From Opitutales bacterium (GTDB taxonomy: Bacteria > Verrucomicrobiota > Verrucomicrobiia > Opitutales > T3Sed10-336), in assembly GCA_007130045.1 (NCBI GenBank), contig SLTG01000040.1, positions 1 to 35,890 of the forward strand: 35,890 bases of DNA. Reading direction: 5' to 3'. Position numbers and translations under genes: made by a program. Shown here in pieces: positions 9,972-19,152 of this stretch (positions are counted from its first letter, which is position 1; each line of letters begins with the position of its first letter). The notes beneath the pieces are model-generated. The model was given only the letters and a program-made list of their open reading frames with translations, had not been told where the DNA came from and did no database searches.

Positions 9972-10443
9972 TCCCAATAAGAAACCGATGAGGGGCCAAG
10001 GTTACGCGATCCGGGGCGGACGTGAACGCGTCCGCGAAAACGACGGCTTTCGAAAGACCTTTCCCCTTTGATCGAACGATTCCGGAGGTTTGTTCCCGGG
10101 ATATCATGTCCCGGTCAATCAAGAAGAAGTGTTAAAATAGACCTGGAAAATACAGTATTTGTCCGGGAATAACTATTATTAATAAATTGTCTAATTGTGA
10201 ATAACATTCTCGAGTTTTACCTTGGCGGGCTGTTCGACGGAGAGGTAGTATCAAGACAATCTTGCTGCACATACATGACCGGGGAAGTCGAGAGTCCGTC
10301 ATTCCGTCTTCCGAATCGAACCGAATTCCCATCCACCTGCAGTTTACGAAGCGTGGAGTAACAGGCCGAAGCCGTTCAAATTCCAGGAACCTTCCATTCG
10401 AAACCGCATGCGGTTTCATCAAACCGATTCCACCTGTCCGGCA
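9972..10443. other. Noncoding region with hairpins and an AT-rich stretch
   Basis: No convincing gene in 472 bp. Two GC-rich hairpins are present: GCGGACG-TGAACG-CGTCCGC (10016-10035) and CCGGGA-TATCATG-TCCCGG (10096-10114). Neither has a T-tract, so a terminator for the upstream kinase is not proven. Bases 10125-10200 are much richer in A+T than their surroundings and are the likeliest place for a promoter of the downstream genes, though no clean -35/-10 pair was found. A perfect palindrome near the end is listed separately. Confidence 0.5.
10400..10417. promoter_or_regulatory. Perfect 18-bp palindrome, possible operator
   Basis: GAAACCGCATGCGGTTTC reads the same on both strands and ends 26 bp before the ATG at 10444. 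Its position in the presumed leader of the DUF6624-like and deaminase genes fits a dimeric-repressor operator. No regulator is known; chance and an RNA hairpin are alternatives. Confidence 0.35.
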
Positions 10444-10983
10444 ATGAATAAAGAATTGTTGAATCTGTTTCATGCGGATCAAGAAGATCATGATAAGGCC
10501 GTTAAATACGGCACGCCCGAATACCGGGAATGTCGCAGAAGAGAACTTCGCCGCAGGCAACGGGTCGCCGACTTGATTCAGGCGGGGAGGATCCAGGTGC
10601 CTGAGGATTATTACCGTGCCGCTGTCATTTTTCAGCGCGGCGAAGAACTCGACGACATCTGGCAAACCCACACGCTCGCCGTCGCCGCCGCAAAGTTGGG
10701 ACACCGCCCCGCGCGCTGGCTCGCCGCAGCCTCGCTCGACCGATGGCTCATGCACCAGGGGATGCCTCAAAAATACGGAACGAGTATTGTTCCGGATGGA
10801 AACGGCCACCGGGTCTGGGATGTCAATCCGTCCGTCAGCGACCGCGAACGCGCCCGATGGGACGTTCCGTCTCTGCGCGAATTGTACGCCCGTGCGCGAA
10901 CGGCCCCGCCCGAAACGATCTGCGAAGAGCGTTCGGATCCATGGTGGTTGGAGGAGGCGCGGCAGCGCTGGCATTCCTCATAA
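10444..10983 (+). CDS. DUF6624-like protein of unknown function
   Basis: A 179-residue, probably cytoplasmic protein with no signal peptide or membrane segment. The central part, with RAAVIFQRGEELDDIWQTHT, AVAAAKLGHRPARWLAAASL and DRWLMHQGMPQKYGT, resembles the conserved core of DUF6624-type proteins (tandem helices, then a 'DR.L...G.PQKYGT' motif). No catalytic motif is evident. The N-terminal 40 residues are highly charged. An in-frame ATG at 10408 would add 12 residues but overlaps the palindrome. The stop is only 3 bp before the deaminase start, so the two genes are almost certainly co-transcribed. The family assignment is from memory of the motif and moderate. Confidence 0.7.
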   Translation: MNKELLNLFHADQEDHDKAVKYGTPEYRECRRRELRRRQRVADLIQAGRIQVPEDYYRAAVIFQRGEELDDIWQTHTLAVAAAKLGHRPARWLAAASLDRWLMHQGMPQKYGTSIVPDGNGHRVWDVNPSVSDRERARWDVPSLRELYARARTAPPETICEERSDPWWLEEARQRWHSS

Positions 10984-10986
10984 TCG

Positions 10987-11466
10987 ATGCCGAACTCCGC
11001 CGACGAACGTTTCCTGGAAAAGGCCATCCATTTGGCCGAACGGCATTCGCGTGACGGAATTCACGGTCCCTTCGGCGCTGTTGTGACCCGCGGAAACGTC
11101 ATCGTCGGCGAGGGGTGGAACAGCGTGGTCGCCTCCAGCGACCCGACCGCTCACGCGGAGATCGGAGCGATCCGGGACGCGTGCCGGAATCTCGGAACGC
11201 ACAACCTCGCGGAATGCACCCTATACAGCAGTTGCGAGCCGTGCCCCATGTGCCTTGCCGCGATCTACTGGGCGCGGATTGAACGCATCGTGTTCGCGTG
11301 CAACGCCGCCGACGCGGCCCGCGCCGGATTCGACGACGCTGAGATTTATCAGGAAATAGAAAAGAAGTGGTCTCTGAGGAAGATCGCTTCGCGGCAATTG
11401 AATCGGGAGTCCGGCCTTCGCGTATTTGAAACGTGGATTCAGAATCCCCGCAAAGTCGAATACTGA
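10987..11466 (+). CDS. guaD: Guanine deaminase-like CMP/dCMP-type deaminase
   Basis: A 159-residue zinc hydrolase of the cytidine deaminase fold. H56-A-E58 provides the zinc ligand and proton shuttle, and C83-EP-C86-PM-C89 contains the PCxxC ligands. The whole chain follows the Bacillus GuaD pattern (GIxGPFGAVV, DPTAHAE, CPMCLAAIYWARIERIVF, then AARAGFDDAEIYQEI). It also has the short C-terminal tail ending in EY that closes the active site in that enzyme. The reaction would be guanine to xanthine plus ammonia, in purine salvage and nitrogen release. tRNA adenosine deaminase TadA shares the motifs, but the FDDxxIY segment and the tail favour GuaD. The gene is 3 bp after the DUF6624-like gene. 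Confidence 0.82.
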   Translation: MPNSADERFLEKAIHLAERHSRDGIHGPFGAVVTRGNVIVGEGWNSVVASSDPTAHAEIGAIRDACRNLGTHNLAECTLYSSCEPCPMCLAAIYWARIERIVFACNAADAARAGFDDAEIYQEIEKKWSLRKIASRQLNRESGLRVFETWIQNPRKVEY

Positions 11467-11628
11467 TTCACGGGAAAACTTCGGTCCCGTTGACACACGC
11501 CTATCGGTTGCATCGAATTGTCAACTGCTCCGGAGAAGCGGCTTTGGAGTTTCAGAATTCGAGTCGCCGGTCGCGCAGGTAACAGATTACGGATTGCCCG
11601 CAATCGAATTTTCGTGTAGAGACCGGAT

Positions 11629-13011
11629 ATGCGAATTTTTGTTTACTGCTTTCTCTTGTCGGCGGCGTTTGCCTTTCACTCGCCGTCGTCCGCCTCGTCC
11701 TCCTCGCCTGCGGCGCTCGCCACGGAGGGAGCCCCGATGGATTTCCGCCATATCATCCGTCATGCAAAGGAACAGGTGTTTCCCGCGGTCATCTACGTGA
11801 AATGTGTCCGCGAAACGATGGAAGGAGGCAGGCGGCAGACGATAGAGGTCGGCGGGAGCGGCGTGATCACCAACGGAGACGGATTGGCGCTTACCAACTG
11901 GCACGTGGTGGAAAACGCGCTCGAAGTGCGCTGCCTGCTTTCGGACGGGCGGGCAATGAACGCAACGGTTCTCGGCAAGGACCGGTTGACCGACCTCGCG
12001 GTCCTGCAATTGCATCCCTCCGAGGAGGACCTTCCCCTTCCCTACGCAACGCTCGGAGATTCCTCGGTCCTCACCGAAGGCGACTTCGTCATGGCGATGG
12101 GAGCGCCCTGGGGTTTGAACCGATCGGTTTCTCTCGGAATCATCGCAAGCACGGACCGCTACCTCCCGGGCAACAGCGAATACGGACTTTGGCTGCAGAC
12201 GGACGCATCGATCAGTCCCGGCAATTCCGGCGGTCCCCTTGTCAGCACCGAGGGAGAAATCATCGGGATCAACACTCTTGGAATCATGTGGGGCGGCACG
12301 ATCGGTTTCTCGATTCCATCGAATACGATTCGCGTCCTGCTTCCGCATCTGGTGGAACACGGATCGGTCAACTGGGCGTGGACGGGCCTGCAGCTCCAAC
12401 CCTTGCGGGACTTCGAGCGCAACATGTACTTTGATGCGGATACCGGCGTGATGGTCGCCGAAACGACCCCGGAGAGTCCCGCCCGCGCGGCCGGTGTGCG
12501 CGGCGGCGACCGAATCGTCGGAATCAACGGCGCGCGTCACACCGCCCTCACCTACGAAGACCTGCCGGCGATTCGACGGGAGATCGGACTGTTGCCGCCC
12601 GGTCAACCCATCGAGATCGACGTCGTCCGAAACGGCGAACCAATGTCACTGACGATTCATCCCCAGGAAAAGGGCCGCCTGGAAGGCGACCAGCTCGCGC
12701 TTCCGAGGTGGGACATCACGGTCAAGGCGATCAACCGCTTCGACACGTCCGATCTTCACTTCTACCATCCCAACGGCGTGTTCATTTACGGAATCCGCCG
12801 CCCCGGCAACGCCCAGAGGGCCGGCTTTGCCACGCGGGACATTATTATCGAGGTGGATGCCCGGCCGATCGAGACGCTCGAAGACCTGCAGCTTGCCCAT
12901 GCCCAGGCGATGGAGCGGATCGAGTCCCGCTCGCGCATTCCCTTCCTGATCATGCGACAGGGAAGAACCCGCCACCTCGTCCTGGATTTTGCTCGCGATT
13001 TCGAACGATAG
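11629..13011 (+). CDS. HtrA/DegP-type S1C serine protease with two PDZ domains
   Basis: A 460-residue exported protease. Residues 1-16 are a hydrophobic signal-like segment, followed by an Ala/Ser-rich stretch to about 33. The trypsin-like domain has an intact triad: H92 in TNWHVV, D122 in LTDLAVLQL and S200 in SPGNSGGPL. Two PDZ-like domains follow (about 262-345 and 372-452). The expected role is periplasmic quality control. A second, catalytically altered HtrA-like gene starts 41 bp downstream, so the two are probably one transcript. The N-terminal signal is short and its cleavage site unclear. HtrA/DegP/DegQ orthology is not assigned. Confidence 0.92.
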   Translation: MRIFVYCFLLSAAFAFHSPSSASSSSPAALATEGAPMDFRHIIRHAKEQVFPAVIYVKCVRETMEGGRRQTIEVGGSGVITNGDGLALTNWHVVENALEVRCLLSDGRAMNATVLGKDRLTDLAVLQLHPSEEDLPLPYATLGDSSVLTEGDFVMAMGAPWGLNRSVSLGIIASTDRYLPGNSEYGLWLQTDASISPGNSGGPLVSTEGEIIGINTLGIMWGGTIGFSIPSNTIRVLLPHLVEHGSVNWAWTGLQLQPLRDFERNMYFDADTGVMVAETTPESPARAAGVRGGDRIVGINGARHTALTYEDLPAIRREIGLLPPGQPIEIDVVRNGEPMSLTIHPQEKGRLEGDQLALPRWDITVKAINRFDTSDLHFYHPNGVFIYGIRRPGNAQRAGFATRDIIIEVDARPIETLEDLQLAHAQAMERIESRSRIPFLIMRQGRTRHLVLDFARDFER

Positions 13012-13052
13012 GCTCTTACGCTCTATTAAACACAACCAAAATAAAACCTCAC

Positions 13053-15251
13053 ATGAACCACCCTCACCTCACCCGAATTCTTGCTGCGATCCTTCTCACC
13101 GCGTTTGCCGCGCCCGCGTCGGCCGCTGACACCACGAACGACGCCGAATCAGCCGCCCGGATAATCGATAAACTCTCACCTTCCATACTGAAAGTCGAGT
13201 ACTTCCTTCGTTATGACGAAGGAGATACGCCATCGGGGAGGGGTTGGATGGAACGGTGTCCGAATTGCGGGGGATTCCACGGGGCCAGCCGTCTCGAACC
13301 GTTCGTGACTCAGGAACGGCCGATGGAGACGTTCGGCGTGCTCGTCGGTGAGACCGAGGTCGTCACTCCCCATATGATGATCCACCCGCGCTTCATCGAA
13401 CGCATTCGTGTGCGCCAGGGAGACCGGGTGGCAGAGGCCGACATCGCGGCGTACATGATCGATCAAAAGGCGGTCCTGCTCGCACTTCCCGCCCCCCTGC
13501 CCGAAGCGAAACCGCTGTCCTTCGGGGTGGCGAACGCAGCTGAAACCCCGGACAAACTCCTCGCGATTTCGTGGCAGCGGACGCTCGGCGAATGGACAGC
13601 GACCGTTCAACGATTCGACGGACCGGTCTCGATCGGCCCGAATGGAGAGGGATTCCGCACCGTTCCGGCAAACGTGGTGGTGGTCACCGAAAAAGGAGGA
13701 CCGGTGGCCGTAGTGATGGACGAACAGCTCCCGCTCGACGATTCGTGGAAGACGAGCCCTCTGGACTGGGCACGGATTTCGGCCGGCGAGATGGACGATC
13801 TCCTCGCGGAACAGGAACGGCGCATCAACCTGAGCGTCCTGCGCGCGTCGCTGCATTTCCGGAGTCCGCGGGATCTGGACGGCAGCGACCCGTACAGGTT
13901 GGGCATATCTTCAAGAAGGGCAAGGGATGGATCCGACACGGAACAATCCGCCGCGGCGCTTCTTGTCGAATCCGACCGGATTATGATTCTCGCGGATCTG
14001 CCGCAGGAGGTCACCGCGCGCCTCGACCGCATTCGGATCTATCCCGCGGAAGGGGAACCGGTCACCGCGGATTTCGAGGCCACCCTGTCCGATTACGGCA
14101 TTCTTCTCGCCCGCTTGAAAGAACCCATGCCGGACCCGCTGCACATATCGGATCGCTCGATCAAAGACCTTCGCGGCCGGCTTCTCATCGCCACCGAATT
14201 CGAAGTATCCGGGGATCAGTCGGTCGTCCGCCACGAACCCATCCGGATAGCGGACGTGCGTATGCGCCACCGGGGCCGCCTTTTCCCCGAATTGTCGGGC
14301 AATTACGAAACCACCTTTCTCTTCGAACCCAACGGCGGCTGGGTAGCGGCTCCCGTGCCGCTGCGGGACAAGAATCCGGAGGACGGACGCTGGCGCTCGC
14401 AGGAAACGCTCCTTCTTCCCGCAGCCGAGTTGGCGACCGTCCTGTCCGATATCGATTCACACATCGACCCGTCCAACATCCCGCGGTCCGAAGAGGACGA
14501 AAACCGTGTCGCATGGATCGGCGTGGAGCTTCAGGCGATGGACCCGGCACTCGCCCGCCAGCACCGCGTATCCAATCAGACGAACGACGGCCGCACCGGC
14601 GCTCTGGTCACCCACGTCTTCAGCGGTTCCCCCGCCGAGGAAGCGGGGATCGAGCCCGGCGACATCCTCCTTCGCGTTTACCCGCCGGACAACGACCGCC
14701 CTCACCCCGTCCGGCTTGAGGAGTCGCGGCACTACTACGACAGCTTTCCATGGGAGCACCTCGACGAAGTGCCGGAGGAGTATTACGAGTATCTCCCGGC
14801 CCCCTGGACACCCGCGGTAAATTCGTTCAACCGGATGCTCACGCGATTCGGGTACGGAAACACCGTTGACGTTGTCCTCGCGCGAAACGGCGAGCAGCAA
14901 AGGAAGTCGTTCGAAGTCGTTCTCGGTCCCCCGCATTACGAAGCGACGCCGGAACTTCGCGCCGACTCGATCGGGGCAACGCTCCGCGAACTGACATTCG
15001 AGACCCGGCGCTTCTACCGCCGGGAGGGCGACGACGGGTCCGGGCTTATTCTATCCCGGATCGAGCCGGGCACGCCCGCCTCGATCGCCGGGCTCAAGCC
15101 GTACGAGCTGATCACTCACGCGAACGGCTCGCCGGTGAACACGGTGGACGACATGAACGCCGCGCTGGAGGCCGGAGGCGAAGTTCGCGTCACCGTCCAA
15201 CGGATGCACCAGGGCCGAATCGCCATCATTCGCCCGAGGAACGGCGAGTAA
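13053..15251 (+). CDS. Secreted HtrA-like pseudoprotease with two PDZ domains
   Basis: A 732-residue exported protein. Residues 1-24 are a clear signal peptide with cleavage after ASA. Residues about 35-235 follow the order of a trypsin-like domain, but the nucleophile region reads TEKGGPVA (212-219) where the neighbour has GNSGGPL, so K214 sits at the serine site. The LTDLAVLQL aspartate site appears as DQKAVLLAL. Residues about 298-465 look like a second degenerate beta-barrel (SDYGILLARL at 346-355). PDZ-like domains lie at about 490-545 plus 598-625 and at 655-728. CPNC (69-72) is a CxxC insertion seen only in this protein. It most likely acts as a binding or regulatory partner of the upstream protease. 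The start is ATG 13053, immediately before the signal peptide. Confidence 0.82.
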   Translation: MNHPHLTRILAAILLTAFAAPASAADTTNDAESAARIIDKLSPSILKVEYFLRYDEGDTPSGRGWMERCPNCGGFHGASRLEPFVTQERPMETFGVLVGETEVVTPHMMIHPRFIERIRVRQGDRVAEADIAAYMIDQKAVLLALPAPLPEAKPLSFGVANAAETPDKLLAISWQRTLGEWTATVQRFDGPVSIGPNGEGFRTVPANVVVVTEKGGPVAVVMDEQLPLDDSWKTSPLDWARISAGEMDDLLAEQERRINLSVLRASLHFRSPRDLDGSDPYRLGISSRRARDGSDTEQSAAALLVESDRIMILADLPQEVTARLDRIRIYPAEGEPVTADFEATLSDYGILLARLKEPMPDPLHISDRSIKDLRGRLLIATEFEVSGDQSVVRHEPIRIADVRMRHRGRLFPELSGNYETTFLFEPNGGWVAAPVPLRDKNPEDGRWRSQETLLLPAAELATVLSDIDSHIDPSNIPRSEEDENRVAWIGVELQAMDPALARQHRVSNQTNDGRTGALVTHVFSGSPAEEAGIEPGDILLRVYPPDNDRPHPVRLEESRHYYDSFPWEHLDEVPEEYYEYLPAPWTPAVNSFNRMLTRFGYGNTVDVVLARNGEQQRKSFEVVLGPPHYEATPELRADSIGATLRELTFETRRFYRREGDDGSGLILSRIEPGTPASIAGLKPYELITHANGSPVNTVDDMNAALEAGGEVRVTVQRMHQGRIAIIRPRNGE

Positions 15252-15846
15252 CCGTCATCACTCCCACCATCCCCGCGGCGGGGTGTCCGGGAAAGGAACA
15301 GATGTAGTCGTATTCCCCTTCGATCTCGGGTGCGGTGAACGTGATCTCTTCGCTCTCGCCGGGTCCGAGGATGCGGGTTGCCGCAATGACCTCGTCCTCA
15401 CGGTCGGGAGGGATGTAATCGTTGTCCACATGGGGGATCGCCGCCGTTGCGAACGCGTTGACGTCGGTTCCGAGCGCGAGCAACACGAAATTATGCCCCA
15501 TCGTCTCCTTTGGCAGGCTGCCGATGTTCTCGAGGATCACGGTGACATCCTGCCCGGGTTCGACTTCGAACGTGGGCAGGCCGAACCGCATGTTGTCATC
15601 GCCCGTGATCTCGAACACCGCCCCATTGACTTCCTCCTCCTCGTCAACGGGATCCTCGTCGCGGGCCTCGGCTTCCTCCTCGGTCTCCGGCTCGTCGGCA
15701 TCGTTTTCCTCCTCTTCTTCCGTCACGGCCTCCTCCGGCGGCGGCAACGGAGGCCCGGGTTCCTCATCCCGCGCGCACCCGGTCAGGGAAAACGCAAGAG
15801 CGAGAACGGCCGGCAGACTGGACGGAATTCTTTGTATCGACTTCAT
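15226..15846 (-). CDS. Azurin-like blue copper lipoprotein
   Basis: A 206-residue protein with a lipoprotein signal (LTGC, lipidated C24). A very acidic, Glu/Asp/Pro-rich spacer (about 28-72) is followed by a cupredoxin domain. The type 1 copper ligands follow the azurin pattern: H118 in GHNF, C183 in YICSFPGH, H188 and M193. It should be membrane-tethered outside the cytoplasm and carry one electron. It is divergent from the caa3 oxidase operon with 237 bp between starts, so it may donate electrons to that oxidase; this is inference. The start is the ATG before the lipoprotein signal; an upstream in-frame start would add 7 residues. Its 3' end overlaps the convergent pseudoprotease gene by 26 bp. 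Confidence 0.9.
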   Translation of the reverse strand: MKSIQRIPSSLPAVLALAFSLTGCARDEEPGPPLPPPEEAVTEEEEENDADEPETEEEAEARDEDPVDEEEEVNGAVFEITGDDNMRFGLPTFEVEPGQDVTVILENIGSLPKETMGHNFVLLALGTDVNAFATAAIPHVDNDYIPPDREDEVIAATRILGPGESEEITFTAPEIEGEYDYICSFPGHPAAGMVGVMTVTRRSSGE

Positions 15847-15994
15847 AATTAACGACCCTAATACCAATTCGCCCGGGAATCAACCGCGACAATCATCACC
15901 CGCAACGCGGCAATATAAGCGGCCTCCAAACAAGCCTTGCTCAAAACCCGCCTCGTAAATACGCTTCAGCGACGGGAGGCATTCACATTCCCTC

Positions 15995-16038
15995 ACGCTA
16001 AGATTCTTATTTTGCTGTTCGCTATGCAAATTTAGCGT
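15995..16038. promoter_or_regulatory. Spaced inverted repeat in the azurin/cox divergent region
   Basis: ACGCTAA (15995-16001) and TTAGCGT (16032-16038) form 7-bp inverted arms 30 bp apart in the 237-bp region between the divergent azurin-like and coxB genes. The interval is AT-rich. It may be a two-site operator or part of the coxB promoter; chance is also possible. Confidence 0.25.
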
Positions 16039-16083
16039 TGCCTTTCCGGCCCTGATTCCCGCAAATCCTTCTTTTTAGCGACC

Positions 16084-17151
16084 ATGTTTTCATCGTCTTC
16101 CACAACGCGAAAGATCGCCTGGCTCACCGGCCTTCCTCTTCTCCTGCTGCTTCTGTCCGGGTGCAGCGGATACGATCCCATGGCCTGGCTTCGAGACGCT
16201 CCGCAATCCACCTTCGACGCCAAGGGCCCCGTCGCCGAGCAGCAGCTCCAACTTTTTTACGTGACCCTTTGGGTCACCGCGTTCATTTTCGTCACGGTCG
16301 GGAGCGTCCTCGCCTACGCCACGTTTCGCTTCCGGCAGCGGCCGGGCGATGCCGATAAACCGCCCCCGGCTCAGACCCACGGCCACCCGATCGTCGAAAT
16401 CAGCCTCATCGCCGCAGCGGTTCTCCTGCTGGTCATCATCGCGGTCCCCACGGTACGGGCGATCTACGATATTTACGAACTCCCGGACGACGAAGACATG
16501 CTGGTGATCGACGTCACCGCCTACCAATGGTGGTGGGCGTTCGAGTATCCGGAGGAAGGCGTCACCACGGCCAACGAAATCGCGATCCCGGTCGGACGAA
16601 AGGTGAAATTCAACCTCCGCACCTTCGACGTCATTCACAGTTTCTGGGTCCCCAAGCTCGGCGGCAAGATCGATATGATCCCGAACCGCGACAACTGGCT
16701 CTGGCTGCAGGCCGACGAACCCGGCCAATTCTGGGGGCAGTGCGCGGAATTCTGCGGGGAATCGCATGCAAACATGAAATTCCGCGTCTTCGCGTACGAA
16801 GAGGACCAGTTCCAGGAATGGCTCGAACACCAGCGTTCCGACGCGGTGGATCCGGAGGAGGAACTCGCGGTCGAAGGCAAGGAGCGGTTCCAGGGGCGGG
16901 GCTGCCTCGCCTGTCACACGATCCAGGGACACGACGCGATGGGCCTTGCCGGCCCGGATCTCACCCATTTCGGAAGCCGCGTTACTCTCGGTGCGGGGAT
17001 GGTGGAAAACACCGAGGAAAACCTCGTTCGCTGGCTGCGCGATCCCGACGGATTCAAACCGGGCAATCTCATGGCTCTCGATCAGAACGTTCAGAACCTG
17101 ACCGACGAAGACATTGCGGCCCTGACCGCGTACCTGAAATCTTTGCAATAG
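16084..17151 (+). CDS. coxB: Cytochrome c oxidase subunit II with fused cytochrome c (caa3 type)
   Basis: A 355-residue lipoprotein. The signal ends in LSGC (lipidated C27), followed by two transmembrane helices (about 57-79 and 104-124). The CuA cupredoxin domain has ligands H185, C220, E222 (backbone), C224, H228 and M231 in CAEFCGESHANM. A C-terminal cytochrome c domain (about 262-355) has heme motif C274-LA-C277-H278 and a probable distal ligand M330. The fusion makes this a caa3-type oxidase, in which the attached heme passes electrons to CuA. It is the first gene of the cox operon, with the coxA start 3 bp after its stop. Confidence 0.97.
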   Translation: MFSSSSTTRKIAWLTGLPLLLLLLSGCSGYDPMAWLRDAPQSTFDAKGPVAEQQLQLFYVTLWVTAFIFVTVGSVLAYATFRFRQRPGDADKPPPAQTHGHPIVEISLIAAAVLLLVIIAVPTVRAIYDIYELPDDEDMLVIDVTAYQWWWAFEYPEEGVTTANEIAIPVGRKVKFNLRTFDVIHSFWVPKLGGKIDMIPNRDNWLWLQADEPGQFWGQCAEFCGESHANMKFRVFAYEEDQFQEWLEHQRSDAVDPEEELAVEGKERFQGRGCLACHTIQGHDAMGLAGPDLTHFGSRVTLGAGMVENTEENLVRWLRDPDGFKPGNLMALDQNVQNLTDEDIAALTAYLKSLQ

Positions 17152-17154
17152 ACG

Positions 17155-19152
17155 ATGCCCATGCAGAACGAAGGAAGCAGCGCCAAAGTCATTACCGAGG
17201 AACGGGAATCGAAACCCGTAGGGCTGGCCCGCGCTTTCAAACGCCCCACCGCCACCACGGGACTGGTCGGATGGCTCACGACCGTGGACCACAAAAAAAT
17301 CGGCATCATGTACGGAGTTGCCGCCCTGTTTTTTCTGATCGTCGGAGGAATCGAAGCGCTGCTCATCCGCATGCAGCTCGCCGTCCCCAACAGCGAGCTG
17401 ATCTCCGCCCAGTTGTACAACGAGCTCTTCACCATGCACGGGACGACCATGATCTTCCTGGCCGTCATGCCGCTGGGCGCCGCGTTCTTCAATTACATCA
17501 TCCCCCTTCAGATCGGCGCTCGTGACGTCGCCTTTCCGCGCCTGAACGCATTCAGTCTGTGGACGTTTCTCGCCGGGGGAATCTTCATCAATACCGGGTG
17601 GATCCTCAACATGCTGCCGGCGATCGACAAAGCCGTTCCCAAGATCGGCTGGTTCGGCTACGCCAACCTGACCTCCGCTGAATTCTCCGGAATCGGCACG
17701 GATTTCTGGGTGTTCGGCCTCCAGATCCTGGGTATCGCTTCGATCGTTGCCGCGCTGAACTTCATCGTCACCATCATCAACATGCGGGCACCCGGAATGA
17801 CGATGATGCGAGTGCCGCTGTTCAGTTGGATGGTGCTCGTGACGTCCTTCCTGATCATCCTGGCTTTTCCCGCCATCACCATCGCCCTGGCCTGTCTCAT
17901 GATGGACCGCCTATTCGGCACCGGGTTCTACGAGCCGGTCTTCGGCGGTCAGCCGATCCTCTGGCAGCACCTGTTCTGGATCTTCGGTCACCCGGAGGTG
18001 TACATCCTGATTCTGCCCGCGATGGGCATCGTATCCGAAGCGCTCCCGACCTTTTCGCGCAAGCCGCTATTCGGGTACGCGATCATCGTTTTTTCCGGGG
18101 TGATCATTGGTGTCCTCGGTTTCGCCGTATGGGCGCACCACATGTTCACCACCGGCCTGAGCACGATCGCAAAAACCGCCTTCGCCCTCGCCACGATGGC
18201 GATCGCCGTTCCGACAGGGGTAAAGATATTCAACTGGATCGGCACGATCTGGGGAGGGCAAATCCGTTTCACGACGCCGATGATCTTTGCGCTGGGCTTC
18301 ATCTGGATGTTCATGATCGGCGGATTCAGCGGGATCATGCACGCGGCGGCCCCGGCCGACGGCCAGCAGCACGACACGTACTTCGTCGTCGCCCACTTCC
18401 ACTACGTGCTGATCGGCGGAAGCCTCTTCGCCCTGTTCACGGGCATGTACTACTGGATACCCAAGGTCTCCGGGAAAATGTTCAGCGAAAAGCTCGGGAA
18501 GTGGGTGTTCTGGACCATGTTCGCCGGCTTCAACATCACTTTCTTCCCCCAACACTTTCTCGGGCTCGGCGGGATGCCGCGACGCACGTACCAGTACGAC
18601 GCCGACATGGGCCTGAACACTTGGAACATGGTTTCGACAATCGGCGCGTTCATCCTCGGCATCGGAATCCTCCTCTTCTTTTACCACCTGGTCATGATGC
18701 TCAGGAAAGGCGCTCCGTCAGGCAACGATCCATGGGACGGGCGGACGCTCGAATGGAGCATTTCCTCCCCCCCGCCCGAATACAATTTCGCCGCCGTTCC
18801 CATGGTGACGTCGCGAGACGAATACTGGGCGCGCAAGATGATCCCGGAAAAGAAAAAGCTCATCGAGAACGAGAAACCCGAAAAAAGCATTCACATGCCC
18901 AGTCCCTCCTGGTTCCCGATGATCGTTTCGATCGGCATACTGATCGGCGCCTACGGGATGGCCTTTCTTAAATCGGGCTACAGCTTCGTCGGATTGGGCA
19001 CCCTTTTCTGGCCGATCGTCGGCCTGCTCATTATCACCGCCGGCATCTACGGATGGGCGTTCGAAGGCCCCGGAGGTTACCACCTCCACCCGGAAGAAGA
19101 GGAAGGAAGCGGAGGATATCGGAAAAAAGAACCTTCTGATAAATCAAAATGA
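17155..19152 (+). CDS. coxA: Cytochrome c oxidase subunit I
   Basis: A 665-residue polytopic membrane protein, the catalytic subunit that reduces oxygen and pumps protons. Heme a ligands are H95 (TMHGTTMIF) and H416. CuB ligands are H279 (GHPEVYI), H328 and H329. Heme a3 is bound by H414 (VVAHFHYVL). Y283 is the cross-linked tyrosine partner of H279. D124 in GARDVAFPRLN fits the D-channel entry and K357 in PTGVKIFNW the K channel, so this is an A-type oxidase. The chain is longer than the usual 520-560 residues: after a soluble linker (about 535-580) two more hydrophobic segments follow (about 585-605 and 614-636). It starts 3 bp after coxB and overlaps coxC by 4 bp (ATGA). Confidence 0.97.
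   Translation: MPMQNEGSSAKVITEERESKPVGLARAFKRPTATTGLVGWLTTVDHKKIGIMYGVAALFFLIVGGIEALLIRMQLAVPNSELISAQLYNELFTMHGTTMIFLAVMPLGAAFFNYIIPLQIGARDVAFPRLNAFSLWTFLAGGIFINTGWILNMLPAIDKAVPKIGWFGYANLTSAEFSGIGTDFWVFGLQILGIASIVAALNFIVTIINMRAPGMTMMRVPLFSWMVLVTSFLIILAFPAITIALACLMMDRLFGTGFYEPVFGGQPILWQHLFWIFGHPEVYILILPAMGIVSEALPTFSRKPLFGYAIIVFSGVIIGVLGFAVWAHHMFTTGLSTIAKTAFALATMAIAVPTGVKIFNWIGTIWGGQIRFTTPMIFALGFIWMFMIGGFSGIMHAAAPADGQQHDTYFVVAHFHYVLIGGSLFALFTGMYYWIPKVSGKMFSEKLGKWVFWTMFAGFNITFFPQHFLGLGGMPRRTYQYDADMGLNTWNMVSTIGAFILGIGILLFFYHLVMMLRKGAPSGNDPWDGRTLEWSISSPPPEYNFAAVPMVTSRDEYWARKMIPEKKKLIENEKPEKSIHMPSPSWFPMIVSIGILIGAYGMAFLKSGYSFVGLGTLFWPIVGLLIITAGIYGWAFEGPGGYHLHPEEEEGSGGYRKKEPSDKSK

Noticed and set aside
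10016-10035. GC-rich hairpin after the histidine kinase as a rho-independent terminator
   Set aside because: No T-tract follows on either strand.
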